DNA of 64,000 nt from assembly GCF_030167925.1 (NCBI RefSeq), contig NZ_JASKUT010000002.1, positions 1,116,001-1,180,000 on the forward strand. The letters are read 5' to 3'. This document shows, in pieces, positions 1 through 8,960 of this stretch (within the stretch, counting starts at the first letter, position 1; every line of letters starts with the position of its first letter). This stretch comes from Paenibacillus silviterrae (GTDB lineage Bacteria > Bacillota > Bacilli > Paenibacillales > NBRC-103111). Position numbers and translations under genes: made by a program. Under the pieces are notes generated by a model that made no database searches, was not told the DNA's origin, and saw only the letters and a list, made by a program, of their open reading frames with translations.

Positions 1-516
1 ATGGGTGATATGCCGGAACAGCTCCTTACCTTCTTCAGGCACTTTGCTCCCTTCCCGCAGATGAAGATACATCGCCTGATAAGGCTCCGGAACCCAGATG
101 TATTCGTGGACATACTCGGTTAGCGTGAACCCGGCCTGTTCCCAGAAGCGGCGACGAGCAGGATTCGTTTCTCCCTCGTCCGACTCGATTTCCAAGAGCA
201 TACCCTTCATTCCCTGCTGCACGGTCCATCCTTTAAGCAGATTTAAAAATCGCTGCCCGATCCCTTGTCCCCTCAGCTCATGCCGTACAGCAAGATAGTC
301 AATCAGCAATGCATCAATCTCTGTGATTGTCGCGGAAATTGCCATCGCCTGAACTTCATTCCTTTCCACAGCAAGATGAAGGTAACCAGCATGCTGTTCA
401 AGCAGCCGCCGTATGATAAGATCACCTTTTCTTCCCGTGGGAAAAGCTTCCCGGTAGATCGGCTCCGCTTGCATCCAGCGTTCCGGATCCCAGTGATTCA
501 TAGTGACAAGCTTCAT
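1..516 (-). CDS. GNAT family N-acetyltransferase (3' end outside window)
   Basis: The reverse strand is open from an ATG at 514-516 to the window edge (172 codons, no stop), so the C-terminus is missing. AAGGAG lies 7-8 bases before the ATG. The protein has the GNAT acetyl-CoA loop RGQGIGQRFL after a beta-strand reading IDYLAVRH, and then NPARRRFWEQAGF, the usual late helix and strand of the fold. It would transfer an acetyl group from acetyl-CoA to an amine, but the substrate cannot be told from sequence. Gene identity as GNAT is firm; function is open. Confidence 0.85.
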   Translation of the reverse strand, partial: MKLVTMNHWDPERWMQAEPIYREAFPTGRKGDLIIRRLLEQHAGYLHLAVERNEVQAMAISATITEIDALLIDYLAVRHELRGQGIGQRFLNLLKGWTVQQGMKGMLLEIESDEGETNPARRRFWEQAGFTLTEYVHEYIWVPEPYQAMYLHLREGSKVPEEGKELFRHITH

Positions 517-620
517 GAACGGACTCCTTCGATTTAGATAAGCAGGCTTTATTGATAGGCCGTTGATAACGCATCATGTTGTTGACCTTCTTTATCATAC
601 ACCGAATTCAGTAACAAAAG

Positions 621-667
621 AAACATCCCCCTGCGAACACTCTCATGCCCGTTCAGGCGGATGTTTC
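621..667 (-). terminator. Terminator after the alpha-galactosidase gene
   Basis: An inverted repeat (AAACATCC and CCTG arms pairing with CAGG and GGATGTTT, one mismatch) is followed on the minus strand by CTTTTG. It starts about 11 bases past the stop at 678, as expected for a factor-independent terminator. Confidence 0.6.
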
Positions 668-677
668 CTCTGAAGGC

Positions 678-2864
678 TTAGATTGCTTTAAAGCGGAAAA
701 GCTTGCTGTCAAAATCGCCATGCTGCCTCAGCAGGCTAATCCCCGCGTACATCAGCTCGTCCCCGCCATAGATCTCTCCCGTTTCCGTATCCCGGTAATC
801 CCGTTGCGGATCAAGGCCCTTCAGCTTTAATCGGCTTAACGGCTCATTCGGCTCCGCAAGCACCCGGAAGCTGCAAGCGAGCACATCTTGACCGTCCTCG
901 GAAACAAACATCCAGGCGGCATCGTTTTGCTCGAAGGGGCTCAACAAGCGATAAAATTTTCCATACTGTACAAATTCACGAAGCTCTTTATAAAGAGCCA
1001 CCTGCCGCTTGGCGAGCTCCCTTTCCTCCGGGGTAAAGGTGCTTACATCCAGCTCGTATCCGAAGTTCCCGCTCATCGCTACATCGCCGCGCATTTTCAA
1101 GGAAGTGACTCGATGCACCTGATGATTGGGAACAGCAGAGACGTGAGCTCCCATGCTGCTAATCGGATACACGAGGCTGGTGCCGTATTGTATCTTCAAG
1201 CGTGTCACCGCATCCGTGTTATCGCTGGTCCAGGTTTGCGGCATATAATGAAGAATGCCTGGGTCGAAACGGCCGCCGCCGCCCGAGCAGCTTTCGAACA
1301 ATACATCCGGAAAGGACGACGTTACCCGTTCCATTACATCGTAAAGCCCCAGCATGTACCTATGGGCCGTCTCTCTTTGACGTTCCGCAGGAAGCAGTGC
1401 CGAACCGATCTCCGTCATATGACGGTTCATGTCCCATTTCACATAGCTGATCGGCGCTCCGGATAAAATCCTCGATACCGACGCAACAATATAATCACAG
1501 ACCTCCGCGCGGGATAGGTCGAGAATCAGTTGATTGCGCCCCTCACTGCGGGGACGGTTCGGCACATGCAGGCACCAATCCGGATGCTTGCGGTACAACT
1601 CGCTGTCCGGAGAAATCATCTCCGGTTCGAACCACAGACCGAACTGCATCCCCTGTTTCCTAACCCGCTCTACCAGATCCTCCAGACCGTTCGGGAGTTT
1701 TTTCCGGTCCACTACCCAATCGCCCAGTGAAGAGCGATCGTTGTCCCTTCGGCCGAACCAGCCGTCATCCAGCACGAACAGCTCAATTCCCAGCTCACTG
1801 CCTGCTGCAGCGATCGCTTCGATTTTATCCGCATTGAAATCGAAGTACGTCGCTTCCCAGTTATTAATCAGAACTGGTCGAGAAGAATCGCGATACTTGC
1901 CGCGGCACAGCCGGGTACGGTACAGGTCATGGTACGTGTGCGACATCCCAGTCAGTCCGGTTTGGGAATATACCATGACAACCTCGGGCGTTTGAAAGGA
2001 CTCTCCTGCCTCTAGCAGCCAGCTGAAATCAAACGGGTTGATTCCCATCGATAAGCGAGTGGTATGGAACTGGTCCACCTCAACGGATGCAAGGAAGTTT
2101 CCGCTGTATACAAGACTGAAGCCGTATACTTCACCGGTTTCCTCCGTGACTCCCTTCCCTAGCAGGGCGATAAACGGATTTTGTTGATGGCTGCTTGCCC
2201 CGCGACGACTCTCAATCGATTGCGTCCCCGAACGCAGCGGACGGGTTTCCACGTACCGTTCTCTAGCCCATGCCCCGGACAAGTGCAGCAAATCATATTG
2301 GTCATGCGGAAAATCGACACTCATGCTAAGGGCGCGCTGAAGACGAAGCGGCTCTGCACCTTGATTAGACAGCTTCGCGCTCCGAGTCACCACATTTCGC
2401 TTCGAATACGCCGTGTACGAGAGAATCACTTGCAGGCCGGATAGCTTGTCCTCGAGCACAATGTCCAGCGTATCCGCTTCTTCCTCCCTTTCCACATAGG
2501 TAGAGGGTAGCCCGGGCAGCGCCTTCTTGCCGCTTTCAATCGTGTGCGACACATACTGAAGATCGGTAATCGTCGTACCGTTCTCCAGCTGCACCTGATA
2601 TGCCGGCTGGCGATAATCGGAGTTCCCGTACCCTGGATATTCCAAAGGAATCGTGTCTAGGGACAAATTTTGATTCTTAGGATCATAAACCGGCGAGAAT
2701 GCCCGCTCTCTAGCGTGCACCGTATGGGCCGCCTTCAAGGAGCGCAGCTTCGGCCCCCAATATACGTGACCTAAATGGCCGGACGGAAGCACGTGCAATA
2801 CATAGCTCATATCTCCCGCCCGCAAATGAAATAATTGCTGCTCCTGATCATATAGAATGGACAT
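678..2864 (-). CDS. Alpha-galactosidase, glycoside hydrolase family 36
   Basis: This 728-residue protein would hydrolyse terminal alpha-1,6-galactosyl residues from raffinose-type sugars or galactomannan fragments. It shows the GH36 layout: an N-terminal beta-sandwich, then a TIM barrel with NNWEATYFDFN, LDDGWFGRRD, the nucleophile motif KWDMNR (Asp near residue 478 by family alignment), ESCSGGGGRFD, and the acid/base in TWTSDNTDA (near 548). Length matches the roughly 730-residue Bacillus/Geobacillus enzymes. There is no signal peptide, so it should act in the cytoplasm on imported oligosaccharides. AGAGGTG precedes the ATG. It stands alone, with no transporter beside it. GH36 also contains raffinose synthases, but the motifs fit the bacterial hydrolases. 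Confidence 0.93.
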   Translation of the reverse strand: MSILYDQEQQLFHLRAGDMSYVLHVLPSGHLGHVYWGPKLRSLKAAHTVHARERAFSPVYDPKNQNLSLDTIPLEYPGYGNSDYRQPAYQVQLENGTTITDLQYVSHTIESGKKALPGLPSTYVEREEEADTLDIVLEDKLSGLQVILSYTAYSKRNVVTRSAKLSNQGAEPLRLQRALSMSVDFPHDQYDLLHLSGAWARERYVETRPLRSGTQSIESRRGASSHQQNPFIALLGKGVTEETGEVYGFSLVYSGNFLASVEVDQFHTTRLSMGINPFDFSWLLEAGESFQTPEVVMVYSQTGLTGMSHTYHDLYRTRLCRGKYRDSSRPVLINNWEATYFDFNADKIEAIAAAGSELGIELFVLDDGWFGRRDNDRSSLGDWVVDRKKLPNGLEDLVERVRKQGMQFGLWFEPEMISPDSELYRKHPDWCLHVPNRPRSEGRNQLILDLSRAEVCDYIVASVSRILSGAPISYVKWDMNRHMTEIGSALLPAERQRETAHRYMLGLYDVMERVTSSFPDVLFESCSGGGGRFDPGILHYMPQTWTSDNTDAVTRLKIQYGTSLVYPISSMGAHVSAVPNHQVHRVTSLKMRGDVAMSGNFGYELDVSTFTPEERELAKRQVALYKELREFVQYGKFYRLLSPFEQNDAAWMFVSEDGQDVLACSFRVLAEPNEPLSRLKLKGLDPQRDYRDTETGEIYGGDELMYAGISLLRQHGDFDSKLFRFKAI

Positions 2865-3160
2865 AGTAAGCTTTCACCTCTAGAAAAGATAAGATCTATG
2901 TGTATCTTACCTTAGCGGCTCCTCGATACCTATGGAAGGATGCAGGAACCGCATGGAGAAATGTAGTGACTACAAGTCAAGGGAAAAGTAAATAGACGTA
3001 CTGTGCCCGAAGAACTTTCCGAGAATAAGATGTCATTGCAGGATTTAGGTCCTATAATAAATCTTATGTATACTGGCACACCAAGTGAACATGCGAAAAG
3101 AAGGGTATCATGATGATTCGGTTTTTTAATGGTTTCAGAATTGATTTGTAAATTCATTAA

Positions 3161-3190
3161 GTATTAATCTTACTGTAATGGTACATATTA
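3161..3190 (+). promoter_or_regulatory. Candidate forespore (sigma-G/F-like) promoter
   Basis: GTATT (3161-3165) and CATATTA (3184-3190) are separated by 18 bases. As I recall it, the Bacillus sigma-G consensus is about GNATR-N18-CATNNTA, so only the last -35 base differs. The site lies about 37 bases before the Gln-rich small gene at 3227. This is pattern matching by eye. Confidence 0.4.
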
Positions 3191-3226
3191 TAAGTGCATT
3201 AAAAAAAGGTAACTGGAGGAATTATC

Positions 3227-3382
3227 ATGCAAAATCAACAAGATCAGCAGAACCAACAGAACCAATCTACGCAAAACAATCAACAATCCACACAGGCAAT
3301 GCAGCAAACGCAAGAGGCTATTCTTCAAGCTCAAAAACAATCGCAACAAGGCCAAAATAGTCAACAAAGTCAACAGAAATAG
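3227..3382 (+). CDS. 51-residue Gln/Asn-rich small protein
   Basis: A 51-codon frame starts at an ATG seven bases after GGAGG and ends TAG. Roughly half the residues are Gln, with Asn, Ser and Thr making most of the rest. The only hydrophobic patch is AILQAQ near residue 31. There is no Cys, aromatic residue or signal peptide. Composition recalls gamma-type small acid-soluble spore proteins (SspE), which are Gln/Asn-rich, but the FASETNAQQVRKQN repeat of that family is absent. The strong ribosome site, a forespore-like promoter and a following hairpin terminator support a real, monocistronic gene. Function is unknown; a spore-core storage protein is one inference. Confidence 0.6.
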   Translation: MQNQQDQQNQQNQSTQNNQQSTQAMQQTQEAILQAQKQSQQGQNSQQSQQK

Positions 3383-3471
3383 TAAAAAAATCCGATTAAT
3401 TAAGACAGAACGGACAACGCTTTATGCATGCTGAGACAGGTTGATTATGTAAAGACACTATAAAAAAGTAA

Positions 3472-3516
3472 AAAAAAGAAGGAGCGGTCTTTTGACCAAC
3501 TCTTTCTTTTTTTTGA
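3472..3516 (+). terminator. Terminator of the Gln-rich small gene
   Basis: An A-rich 5' arm (AAAGAAGGAG-CGGTC) pairs imperfectly with GACC-AACTCTTTCTTT across a short TTTT loop, and the 3' arm runs into a stretch of T. It is the only terminator-like signal after the plus-strand gene ending at 3382. Confidence 0.55.
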
Positions 3517-3680
3517 GGTCCAACAAGGATAAAACCAGAAATTGGCCATATTACGAACGATACTTATTTAATCAAATTCCATAATGGATTCATCAGCGAT
3601 TTTTATCTGTTAATACGTTTCAATCTTATTTATCTCTGTGATTGGCCACATTAATTCTTTATTGCCAACTTTGGGGGGTT

Positions 3681-3992
3681 TTATTCAAGGAGATCACGAA
3701 AAATCTTAGAAAGATCAGCGGGTACTGGAGCTTGATCTACTAAGTTGAGTCGATCCGTCCGGCGTTGGTGCCGTCCTGGAACGCAATGCCCCCAACTAAT
3801 TTTCGATCTAATTTTGCAGTGTTTCAGGTCCATGCATGATCGCTGTGGCGATGGCCTTTCCCCCGATTTGGAGGCTGTGGCGACGAAGCCGATTGCCGGC
3901 AACTTCCGAAACTCATGGTTGAAAATCATGTTGGCCATCGTACCTTTGATCCATCCGAGGTCCCGGACCAACTCCTTCCGGCTGTGGCTCAT
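3681..3992 (-). pseudogene. Possible decayed coding remnant, unidentified
   Basis: The 3383-4003 stretch holds no convincing intact gene. On the minus strand a 103-codon frame begins MSHSRKELVRDLGWIKGTMA, but the more protein-like stretches switch between frames, for example GKAIATAIMHGPETLQ in one and LVGGIAFQDGTNAGRI in another. This suggests an old frameshifted gene. I do not recognise the family. The only other point in the gap is a near-identical 13-base direct repeat (ATTGGCCAYATTA) at 3541 and 3641. Confidence 0.25.
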
Positions 3993-4003
3993 TCGGGAAC
4001 CCG

Positions 4004-5143
4004 TCAGAATACAAAGGGCTGGCGGTCAGTCACCGGAACGGCGGCCGCGTCCTTTGGCAAGCGCACCTCGAACACCGTACGGACCGTATCGCTGGAAGCG
4101 AGGATAGCGCCTTGATGCTGTTCGACGATGTTCTTCGCGATGAACAGGCCCAGGCCGGTACTGCCTTCCCGATGGGTCCGCGCCCGGTCGCCGGTAAAAA
4201 ACATATCGAATATATATGGCAGTTCCTCCGTGGGAATGCTGTTCCCGTAATTCACCACTTGAATGACAACCTCATCCCCTTCCGGATGAGCATCAATATC
4301 AACATACAGGCCGTCCTGTCCATAACGGATGGCATTGGAAAGCAAATTTTCGAACACCCGCGCCAGCAGTTCTCCGTCCCCCCGTATCATCAAATGGGAG
4401 GCCACATTGATCCTGGATGTCAGATTGTTTTTCTCCAAAGCAGGATATAATTCTTCATTCAGCTGAGTGAGAAGCTCGCTCAGATCGACGGGCTTGCGGT
4501 CAATCGTCAGCTTGCCGTAATTCAGACGGGTGACCTCGAACAGCTCGTCAATCAGCCGTTCCAGGCGCTGTGACTTGGTGTAAGCGATGCTCGTATAGTG
4601 CCTCCTCTGTTCATGGGTCAATTGGTCATCCCGGAGGATGAAATCCAAATAGCCCAGGACGGAGGTCAGCGGCGTGCGCAAGTCATGGGCCAGATTCAGT
4701 ACGAGCTGCTCCTTGCTGTTCTCCGCGAAGTCTCCACGTTCCAAAGCATGCTGCAGCTTATCCCCGGCCAGATTGATGTCTCTCGCGATATCCCCGAATT
4801 CATCCTGTGACGGAATATCGACGCGGATGTCGAACTTCCCGTTCGCCAACTGGTGAATCCCGTGCGAAATCTCCCGAAAATAGGCCACATACGGTTTGGT
4901 TAGCAGTAGGAAGAACAGGATGGACAGCGGGATGAATAGCAGCAAAAAGAAATTGATGTCTCCGAATTCTCTGATGAGGTCGCGGACCTGTCTCAAGGGA
5001 TTTTCGTGGAGAATCGTATGGTAATAGAGCTGCAAAGCCTTGTAGCAAGAATAGGTGATGATGCCGGACAGAAGCATGCTCAACCCGAACAGCATGATCA
5101 TCCGGAACCGGAAACCTCGCAGCAAGTCAGCCATTGAATGCAT
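4004..5143 (-). CDS. vanS: VanS-like sensor histidine kinase
   Basis: This 379-residue membrane kinase partners the response regulator that overlaps its start by 17 bases. Two membrane spans (about residues 14-36 and 62-84) bracket a short extracytoplasmic loop. A HAMP segment follows, then the phospho-acceptor H-box NLAHDLRTPLTSVLGY, an N-box (ENLLSNAIRY) and G-box STGLGLFIAKNIVEQHQG. The short loop and this H-box fit VanS-type sensors of glycopeptide-resistance operons. GGGGAG stands 6-7 bases before the ATG inside the end of the regulator gene, so translation is probably coupled. The neighbours are VanZ- and VanY-like genes, which supports the cell-wall link. The ligand is unknown. Confidence 0.85.
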   Translation of the reverse strand: MHSMADLLRGFRFRMIMLFGLSMLLSGIITYSCYKALQLYYHTILHENPLRQVRDLIREFGDINFFLLLFIPLSILFFLLLTKPYVAYFREISHGIHQLANGKFDIRVDIPSQDEFGDIARDINLAGDKLQHALERGDFAENSKEQLVLNLAHDLRTPLTSVLGYLDFILRDDQLTHEQRRHYTSIAYTKSQRLERLIDELFEVTRLNYGKLTIDRKPVDLSELLTQLNEELYPALEKNNLTSRINVASHLMIRGDGELLARVFENLLSNAIRYGQDGLYVDIDAHPEGDEVVIQVVNYGNSIPTEELPYIFDMFFTGDRARTHREGSTGLGLFIAKNIVEQHQGAILASSDTVRTVFEVRLPKDAAAVPVTDRQPFVF

Positions 5144-5822
5144 ATCCCACTCCCCACACGGTTTTGATCAGTTTATTCTTATTCACGTCCTCCCCGAGCT
5201 TCTTCCGCAGAGTGCGAATGTGAACCATGACCGTATTGCTGCCTTCATAATATGCCTCACCCCATACCTGTTCGAAAATATGCTCCGAGCTAAACACCTT
5301 CTTCGGATGGCTGGCCAGGAGATGCAAAATTTCGAATTCCTTCGGAGTAAGCTCTACAGGCTTGCCATAGAGAAACACGCTCCGCTCCTCGGGATAGATG
5401 ACGAGTCCTCCCGCCTCCAACATCGGCTTGCCGGGCTGGGAGGTCGGATTGAACTGCAGGGATCGTCTCAGTTGGGCATTGACCCGGGCCACCAGCTCCA
5501 TCGGATTGAAGGGCTTGGTGACGTAATCGTCCGCTCCTCGGACGAGCCCGGCGATTTTGTCCAGATCGGACGCTTTGGCGCTTAAGAAGATAATGGGCAT
5601 CAGGTGCTGCTCCCGAATCATTCTCGTTACCTCATATCCGTCTAGCTTGGGCATCATGATATCCAGAATCGCCAGATCGATGGCGTTGGATTGTACGGCA
5701 AGGACCGCTTCCTGGCCATCATGGACTTTGACGCAGCGGTAGCCCTCCCGCTCCAGATGCAGCTCGATCAAATCGGCAATTTCCGCCTCATCGTCCGCAA
5801 TCAGTATGGTGATAGACCTCAT
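5127..5822 (-). CDS. vanR: VanR-like OmpR-family response regulator
   Basis: The protein is a 231-residue two-domain regulator. The receiver domain has acidic pocket ADDEAE, phospho-acceptor Asp54 in LAILDIMMPKLDG, and Lys in YVTKPFNP. A C-terminal winged helix follows, with ELTPKEFEILHLLASHP and NTVMVHIRTLRKKLGED. The ending IKTVWGVGYAF matches VanR of Tn1546 closely by memory. An in-frame GTG lies at 5831, but the ATG at 5822 has GGAG eight bases upstream and is preferred. It follows the vanZ-like gene after about 56 bases and precedes vanS. It likely controls this operon; no binding site was identified. Confidence 0.88.
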   Translation of the reverse strand: MRSITILIADDEAEIADLIELHLEREGYRCVKVHDGQEAVLAVQSNAIDLAILDIMMPKLDGYEVTRMIREQHLMPIIFLSAKASDLDKIAGLVRGADDYVTKPFNPMELVARVNAQLRRSLQFNPTSQPGKPMLEAGGLVIYPEERSVFLYGKPVELTPKEFEILHLLASHPKKVFSSEHIFEQVWGEAYYEGSNTVMVHIRTLRKKLGEDVNKNKLIKTVWGVGYAFNG

Positions 5823-5878
5823 GGTTTCCACTCCAGCATGTCATAGAATCATTAGTAGTATTGTAACAGATTTTCGCT

Positions 5879-6376
5879 TTATGCGGGTACGCGGGATACG
5901 ACGCGGCGCAGCATGAGGAACGACATGAAGCCGAGCCAGCCTCCGGAGGCATTCAGAATCAAATCATCCACGTCGAATTGCCCCATCATGTACAGCAACT
6001 GGGCTCCCTCCAGACTCAAACTCAGGGCGAAGGACAAGAGAACCGCGCCTCCGGCGGATATTTTCCTTCCCACTGACAAGAAGCCAAGCAGCAACCCGAA
6101 CGGTATGAAAATCAACACATTCCCGAACAAGTTGACCAGTCCGTGAACGGATACTTCATCCACGGACCGGGTAATTTCCGCGAGAGGAGTCAGATTTCCG
6201 TTATGGAGCCGCCACATGATCAGATCGGGATCACTTAAACTTTTTTTCATCCGATCCATGAACACATTCAGCTCGACGGGACGGAATTTGAACAAAATAA
6301 TCTTGATCAGCACATACCCGTACAAAACCAGCATCACGTGAAGGATCCCTTCCTTCAATCGTCTTCTCACTGTCAT
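5879..6376 (-). CDS. vanZ: VanZ-like membrane protein
   Basis: This is a 165-residue protein with four or five hydrophobic segments. It carries the VanZ-family signature NVLIFIPFGLLLGF and later a helix ending VDDLILNASGGWLGF. In Tn1546 VanZ gives low-level teicoplanin resistance by an unclear route; other family members occur in many Gram-positives. An ATG at 6407-6409 would overlap vanY by 20 bases but has no ribosome site. The ATG at 6374-6376 has AAGGA overlapping the vanY stop and is preferred. Order vanY-vanZ is the same as in Tn1546. Confidence 0.85.
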   Translation of the reverse strand: MTVRRRLKEGILHVMLVLYGYVLIKIILFKFRPVELNVFMDRMKKSLSDPDLIMWRLHNGNLTPLAEITRSVDEVSVHGLVNLFGNVLIFIPFGLLLGFLSVGRKISAGGAVLLSFALSLSLEGAQLLYMMGQFDVDDLILNASGGWLGFMSFLMLRRVVSRVPA

Positions 6377-6389
6377 CTCGGTCACATCC

Positions 6390-7289
6390 TTATCGTTGTT
6401 TGCGGTCATGCTGCCGGTCTGGACATACGGTTACGATGACACCGTCCACATTGTTGCCGGAGATCTCATAACGATCGTTCGACGGAATATCAATCGTTGT
6501 GCTTTTGGTAACGGGATAGTAGGAGATGCTGCAGGTCGAATGCTTGACCGTGACGGTTACCGACTTCCGATCTTTCAAGTAGTCCAGATATTCCTCCAGC
6601 ACCCACTCGTTTTCCTGCATGACGGCGCTGTGAGGCAGCCCGACATAGCGGAAATGCCACGGCTCGTATTGAATGCCGGTGATGTCAGTCTTGTTCTTCG
6701 GGTAGCGGAGGATAAACCCATATTGCCAGGCGTTTTGTTTCAGCCACTTCCCTTCCGGCGCCTTGTCCATTTCCCCCTGTGCCGAACCGATGTCGATCGA
6801 GAGGCCCAGGTTGTGTTCGCTGTATCCAGCCGGCATGGCATAATCCGCTCCCATTTGCTTATAAAGTTGGCCTTGCTCTACATGGTCCCGGTAGCCGCTC
6901 GTAATCAGGAAGCGGTTCACCCCCTCCTGCTCCGCCGCTGCGACCATGGCGGTGAATTTCTGCACCATGTCCTTGGATAGCTGAATCGTACGGTCCAGCA
7001 AGCCGTAGCCCTTCACCAGCTCCTGGTGCTTGTACAGGAAAACCGCATTTACCTCTTCGCCTCCTGCGGGAACGGGATGTTTCTTGTTGACAAGCAGCAA
7101 GTTCCCTTTGTAAATTTGATCCTTCGATACTTTGATCCGCTGCCCGTCCTTCGGTGAAGCGTCAGCCTTCGCCGTCTGCACCTGAACCTCTATGTTCCGT
7201 TCGTGCCCGTCCGTGCCCTCCGGAGCGTTCCGAACCACCCCATACGTCAGCAGCCCTGCGACACCCAGCCAAAACAGCCACTTCTTCAT
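6390..7289 (-). CDS. vanY: VanY-type D-alanyl-D-alanine carboxypeptidase
   Basis: This 299-residue enzyme has one N-terminal membrane anchor (residues 4-20) and an M15B peptidase domain. It should remove the terminal D-Ala from peptidoglycan pentapeptide stems outside the membrane. Zinc and catalytic motifs are YSEHNLGLSIDIGS (His and Asp ligands) and EPWHFRYVG (Glu and His). The C-terminal tail with YYPVTKSTTIDIPSNDRYEI and GVIVTV matches, as recalled, the VanY of transposon Tn1546, not only the generic family. AGGAGG precedes the ATG by seven bases. It is the first gene of the vanYZRS-like operon. Trimming pentapeptide lowers vancomycin binding, but alone it usually gives only modest protection. 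Confidence 0.92.
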   Translation of the reverse strand: MKKWLFWLGVAGLLTYGVVRNAPEGTDGHERNIEVQVQTAKADASPKDGQRIKVSKDQIYKGNLLLVNKKHPVPAGGEEVNAVFLYKHQELVKGYGLLDRTIQLSKDMVQKFTAMVAAAEQEGVNRFLITSGYRDHVEQGQLYKQMGADYAMPAGYSEHNLGLSIDIGSAQGEMDKAPEGKWLKQNAWQYGFILRYPKNKTDITGIQYEPWHFRYVGLPHSAVMQENEWVLEEYLDYLKDRKSVTVTVKHSTCSISYYPVTKSTTIDIPSNDRYEISGNNVDGVIVTVCPDRQHDRKQR

Positions 7290-7570
7290 TGGTGTTCCTC
7301 CTAAACCTATGGTTCGATTCTAGGATAGGAAAAACTCTTTAAGAAAAAAGTGGCGTAAACTTAAAATATTTATTAAATTCCTGCCTTTTCCGGCAAATTC
7401 ATCTCCCCCAAGTGCTTCCTATATCTTTTCGGCATGTGGGACATGCGCAGACGGGGATGGATGCGCCATTCGACGGCTACCGGACGCCCCAGTGTATTAT
7501 CCAGTCATCGAAGAATGGGAATATAAATGCCTCCACAGTGGAACTTCAAAAGCTCTCCATAACTGATTAA

Positions 7571-7607
7571 AAACGCAAACAAGGCTGCTCATCCCAGCAG
7601 CCTTGTT
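7571..7607 (-). terminator. Terminator of the Bcr/CflA transporter gene
   Basis: AACAAGGCTGCT and AGCAGCCTTGTT form a perfect 12-bp stem with a six-base loop, followed on the minus strand by TTGCGTTTTT. It lies just after the stop at 7617. The region 7290-7570 between vanY and this stem holds no gene or clear motif that I could see. Confidence 0.9.
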
Positions 7608-7616
7608 GGTTTTATG

Positions 7617-8840
7617 TTACACGTTCTGCCGCTTCCTGATCAGCAGCAAGTAGCAAAGCACGGAGCTGGAGGAGGTGACGGCGATCAAGATCGCGAGCGG
7701 CAGCGCGGATTCTCCGCCGCCGATTCCGGCGAGCGGCGAAGAAACCGCCCCGAACAGCAGCGACAACACACCCAGCAGTGCAGCGGCACTACCGGCGTTC
7801 TTGCCCTGATTTTGCAGCGCCAGCGACGAGCTGGTCGGCCCCACTACTCCAACACTCGATACGATCAGGAAGAAAGCCGGCCATACTCCGGGGATCCCGG
7901 CACCGGTCAGCACCATGGCTAGCAGGAGAATGCCCCCTGAAGCCGCAATGACATAGCCGGCGACCAGCAGCTTGATTTCAGGCACTCTTCCCACCAGCCT
8001 GCCGATAACCTGCGAGGCAAGCACGAAGCCGAAGCCATTGACGGCGAAGATGAGGCTGTACGTCTGCGGCGATACGCCGTAAATATTTTGCAGAACAAAA
8101 GAGGAACCGGACAAGTACGCGAAGAGTGCGGCGGTTACGAACCCGGAGGAAAGAGCAAAGCCCATGAACTCCCGGTCCCGGAACAGTGAGCCAAAAGTGG
8201 TCAACGTCCGACCGATGCCCCCTGCGGACCTGCGGCTCGGCGGCAGAGTTTCCTTCAGCCCTAACAAAACGCTGAGGAACAGCAATATCCCGACGATGCA
8301 AAGCACGACGAATACGCCACGCCATGACGTAAACCGCAGCAGCTGTCCCCCGATAATCGGTGCGATAATCGGCCCGGCCCCATTGACGACCATCAGCATC
8401 GTCATGAACTTGGTCATCTCCGTACCGGAGAACAGGTCCCGCACTACCGCCCGGGAGACGACCATTCCCGCCGCTCCGGAAAAGCCCTGCAGCGCCCGCA
8501 GCCCGATCAGCCACCAAATGTTCGGACTGAATGCGCACAGCAGCGAGCATACCGCATACACCGCCAGTCCGAGCAGCATGGGAGCCCTTCTTCCCTTGAC
8601 GTCACTAATCGGTCCGGCCAGCAAATTGCCGAGAACCAGACCAACTAGGTAGAATGTTAAGCTGAGCTGCACATACGATTCCGTCGTTTGAAACTCGCTC
8701 ACAACGGCGGGCAGCGCAGGCAAATACATATCGATGGTAAGCGGCCCCATCATCGCCAACGAGCCGAGAATCGCGACCAAGGTCGCCTTCGAGGGTTTGC
8801 TCACGTCGCCCGGGGCTTGTAGGGCTTCTTCCTTATTCAT
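7617..8840 (-). CDS. Bcr/CflA-type MFS multidrug transporter
   Basis: This is a 407-residue protein with about twelve hydrophobic segments, an inner-membrane drug/proton antiporter by family. Diagnostic features are TIDMYLPALPAV in the first helix (typical of the Bcr/CflA branch), motif A GPISDVKGRRAPML in loop 2-3, RALQGFSGAAGMVVSRAVVRD in helix 4-5, and GAGPIIAPIIGG (antiporter motif C region). An ATG at 8849 sits only one base after AAAGGAG, so the ATG at 8840, ten bases away, is taken as start. The substrate cannot be read from sequence. It is monocistronic, with its own terminator. Confidence 0.92.
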   Translation of the reverse strand: MNKEEALQAPGDVSKPSKATLVAILGSLAMMGPLTIDMYLPALPAVVSEFQTTESYVQLSLTFYLVGLVLGNLLAGPISDVKGRRAPMLLGLAVYAVCSLLCAFSPNIWWLIGLRALQGFSGAAGMVVSRAVVRDLFSGTEMTKFMTMLMVVNGAGPIIAPIIGGQLLRFTSWRGVFVVLCIVGILLFLSVLLGLKETLPPSRRSAGGIGRTLTTFGSLFRDREFMGFALSSGFVTAALFAYLSGSSFVLQNIYGVSPQTYSLIFAVNGFGFVLASQVIGRLVGRVPEIKLLVAGYVIAASGGILLLAMVLTGAGIPGVWPAFFLIVSSVGVVGPTSSSLALQNQGKNAGSAAALLGVLSLLFGAVSSPLAGIGGGESALPLAILIAVTSSSSVLCYLLLIRKRQNV

Positions 8841-8960
8841 TGTTAACATACTCCTTTACTCCGATGTATAAGACTTAAGTAATGAGTGTAAACCATATCA
8901 GACCAAATGCCTAGTTCCCTTTTCATCAACCCCGGAAACAAAATAATGACTTTCTACAGC

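Noticed and set aside
2930-3157. Reverse-strand frame and a plus-strand short frame reading LQDLGPIINLMYTGTPSEHA
   Set aside because: No ribosome site or recognisable domain for either; the plus frame has only a weak GTG and looks at most like a remnant.
3541-3653. Direct repeat ATTGGCCAYATTA exactly 100 bases apart
   Set aside because: Two short copies only, in AT-rich DNA, with no element structure or target duplication around them.
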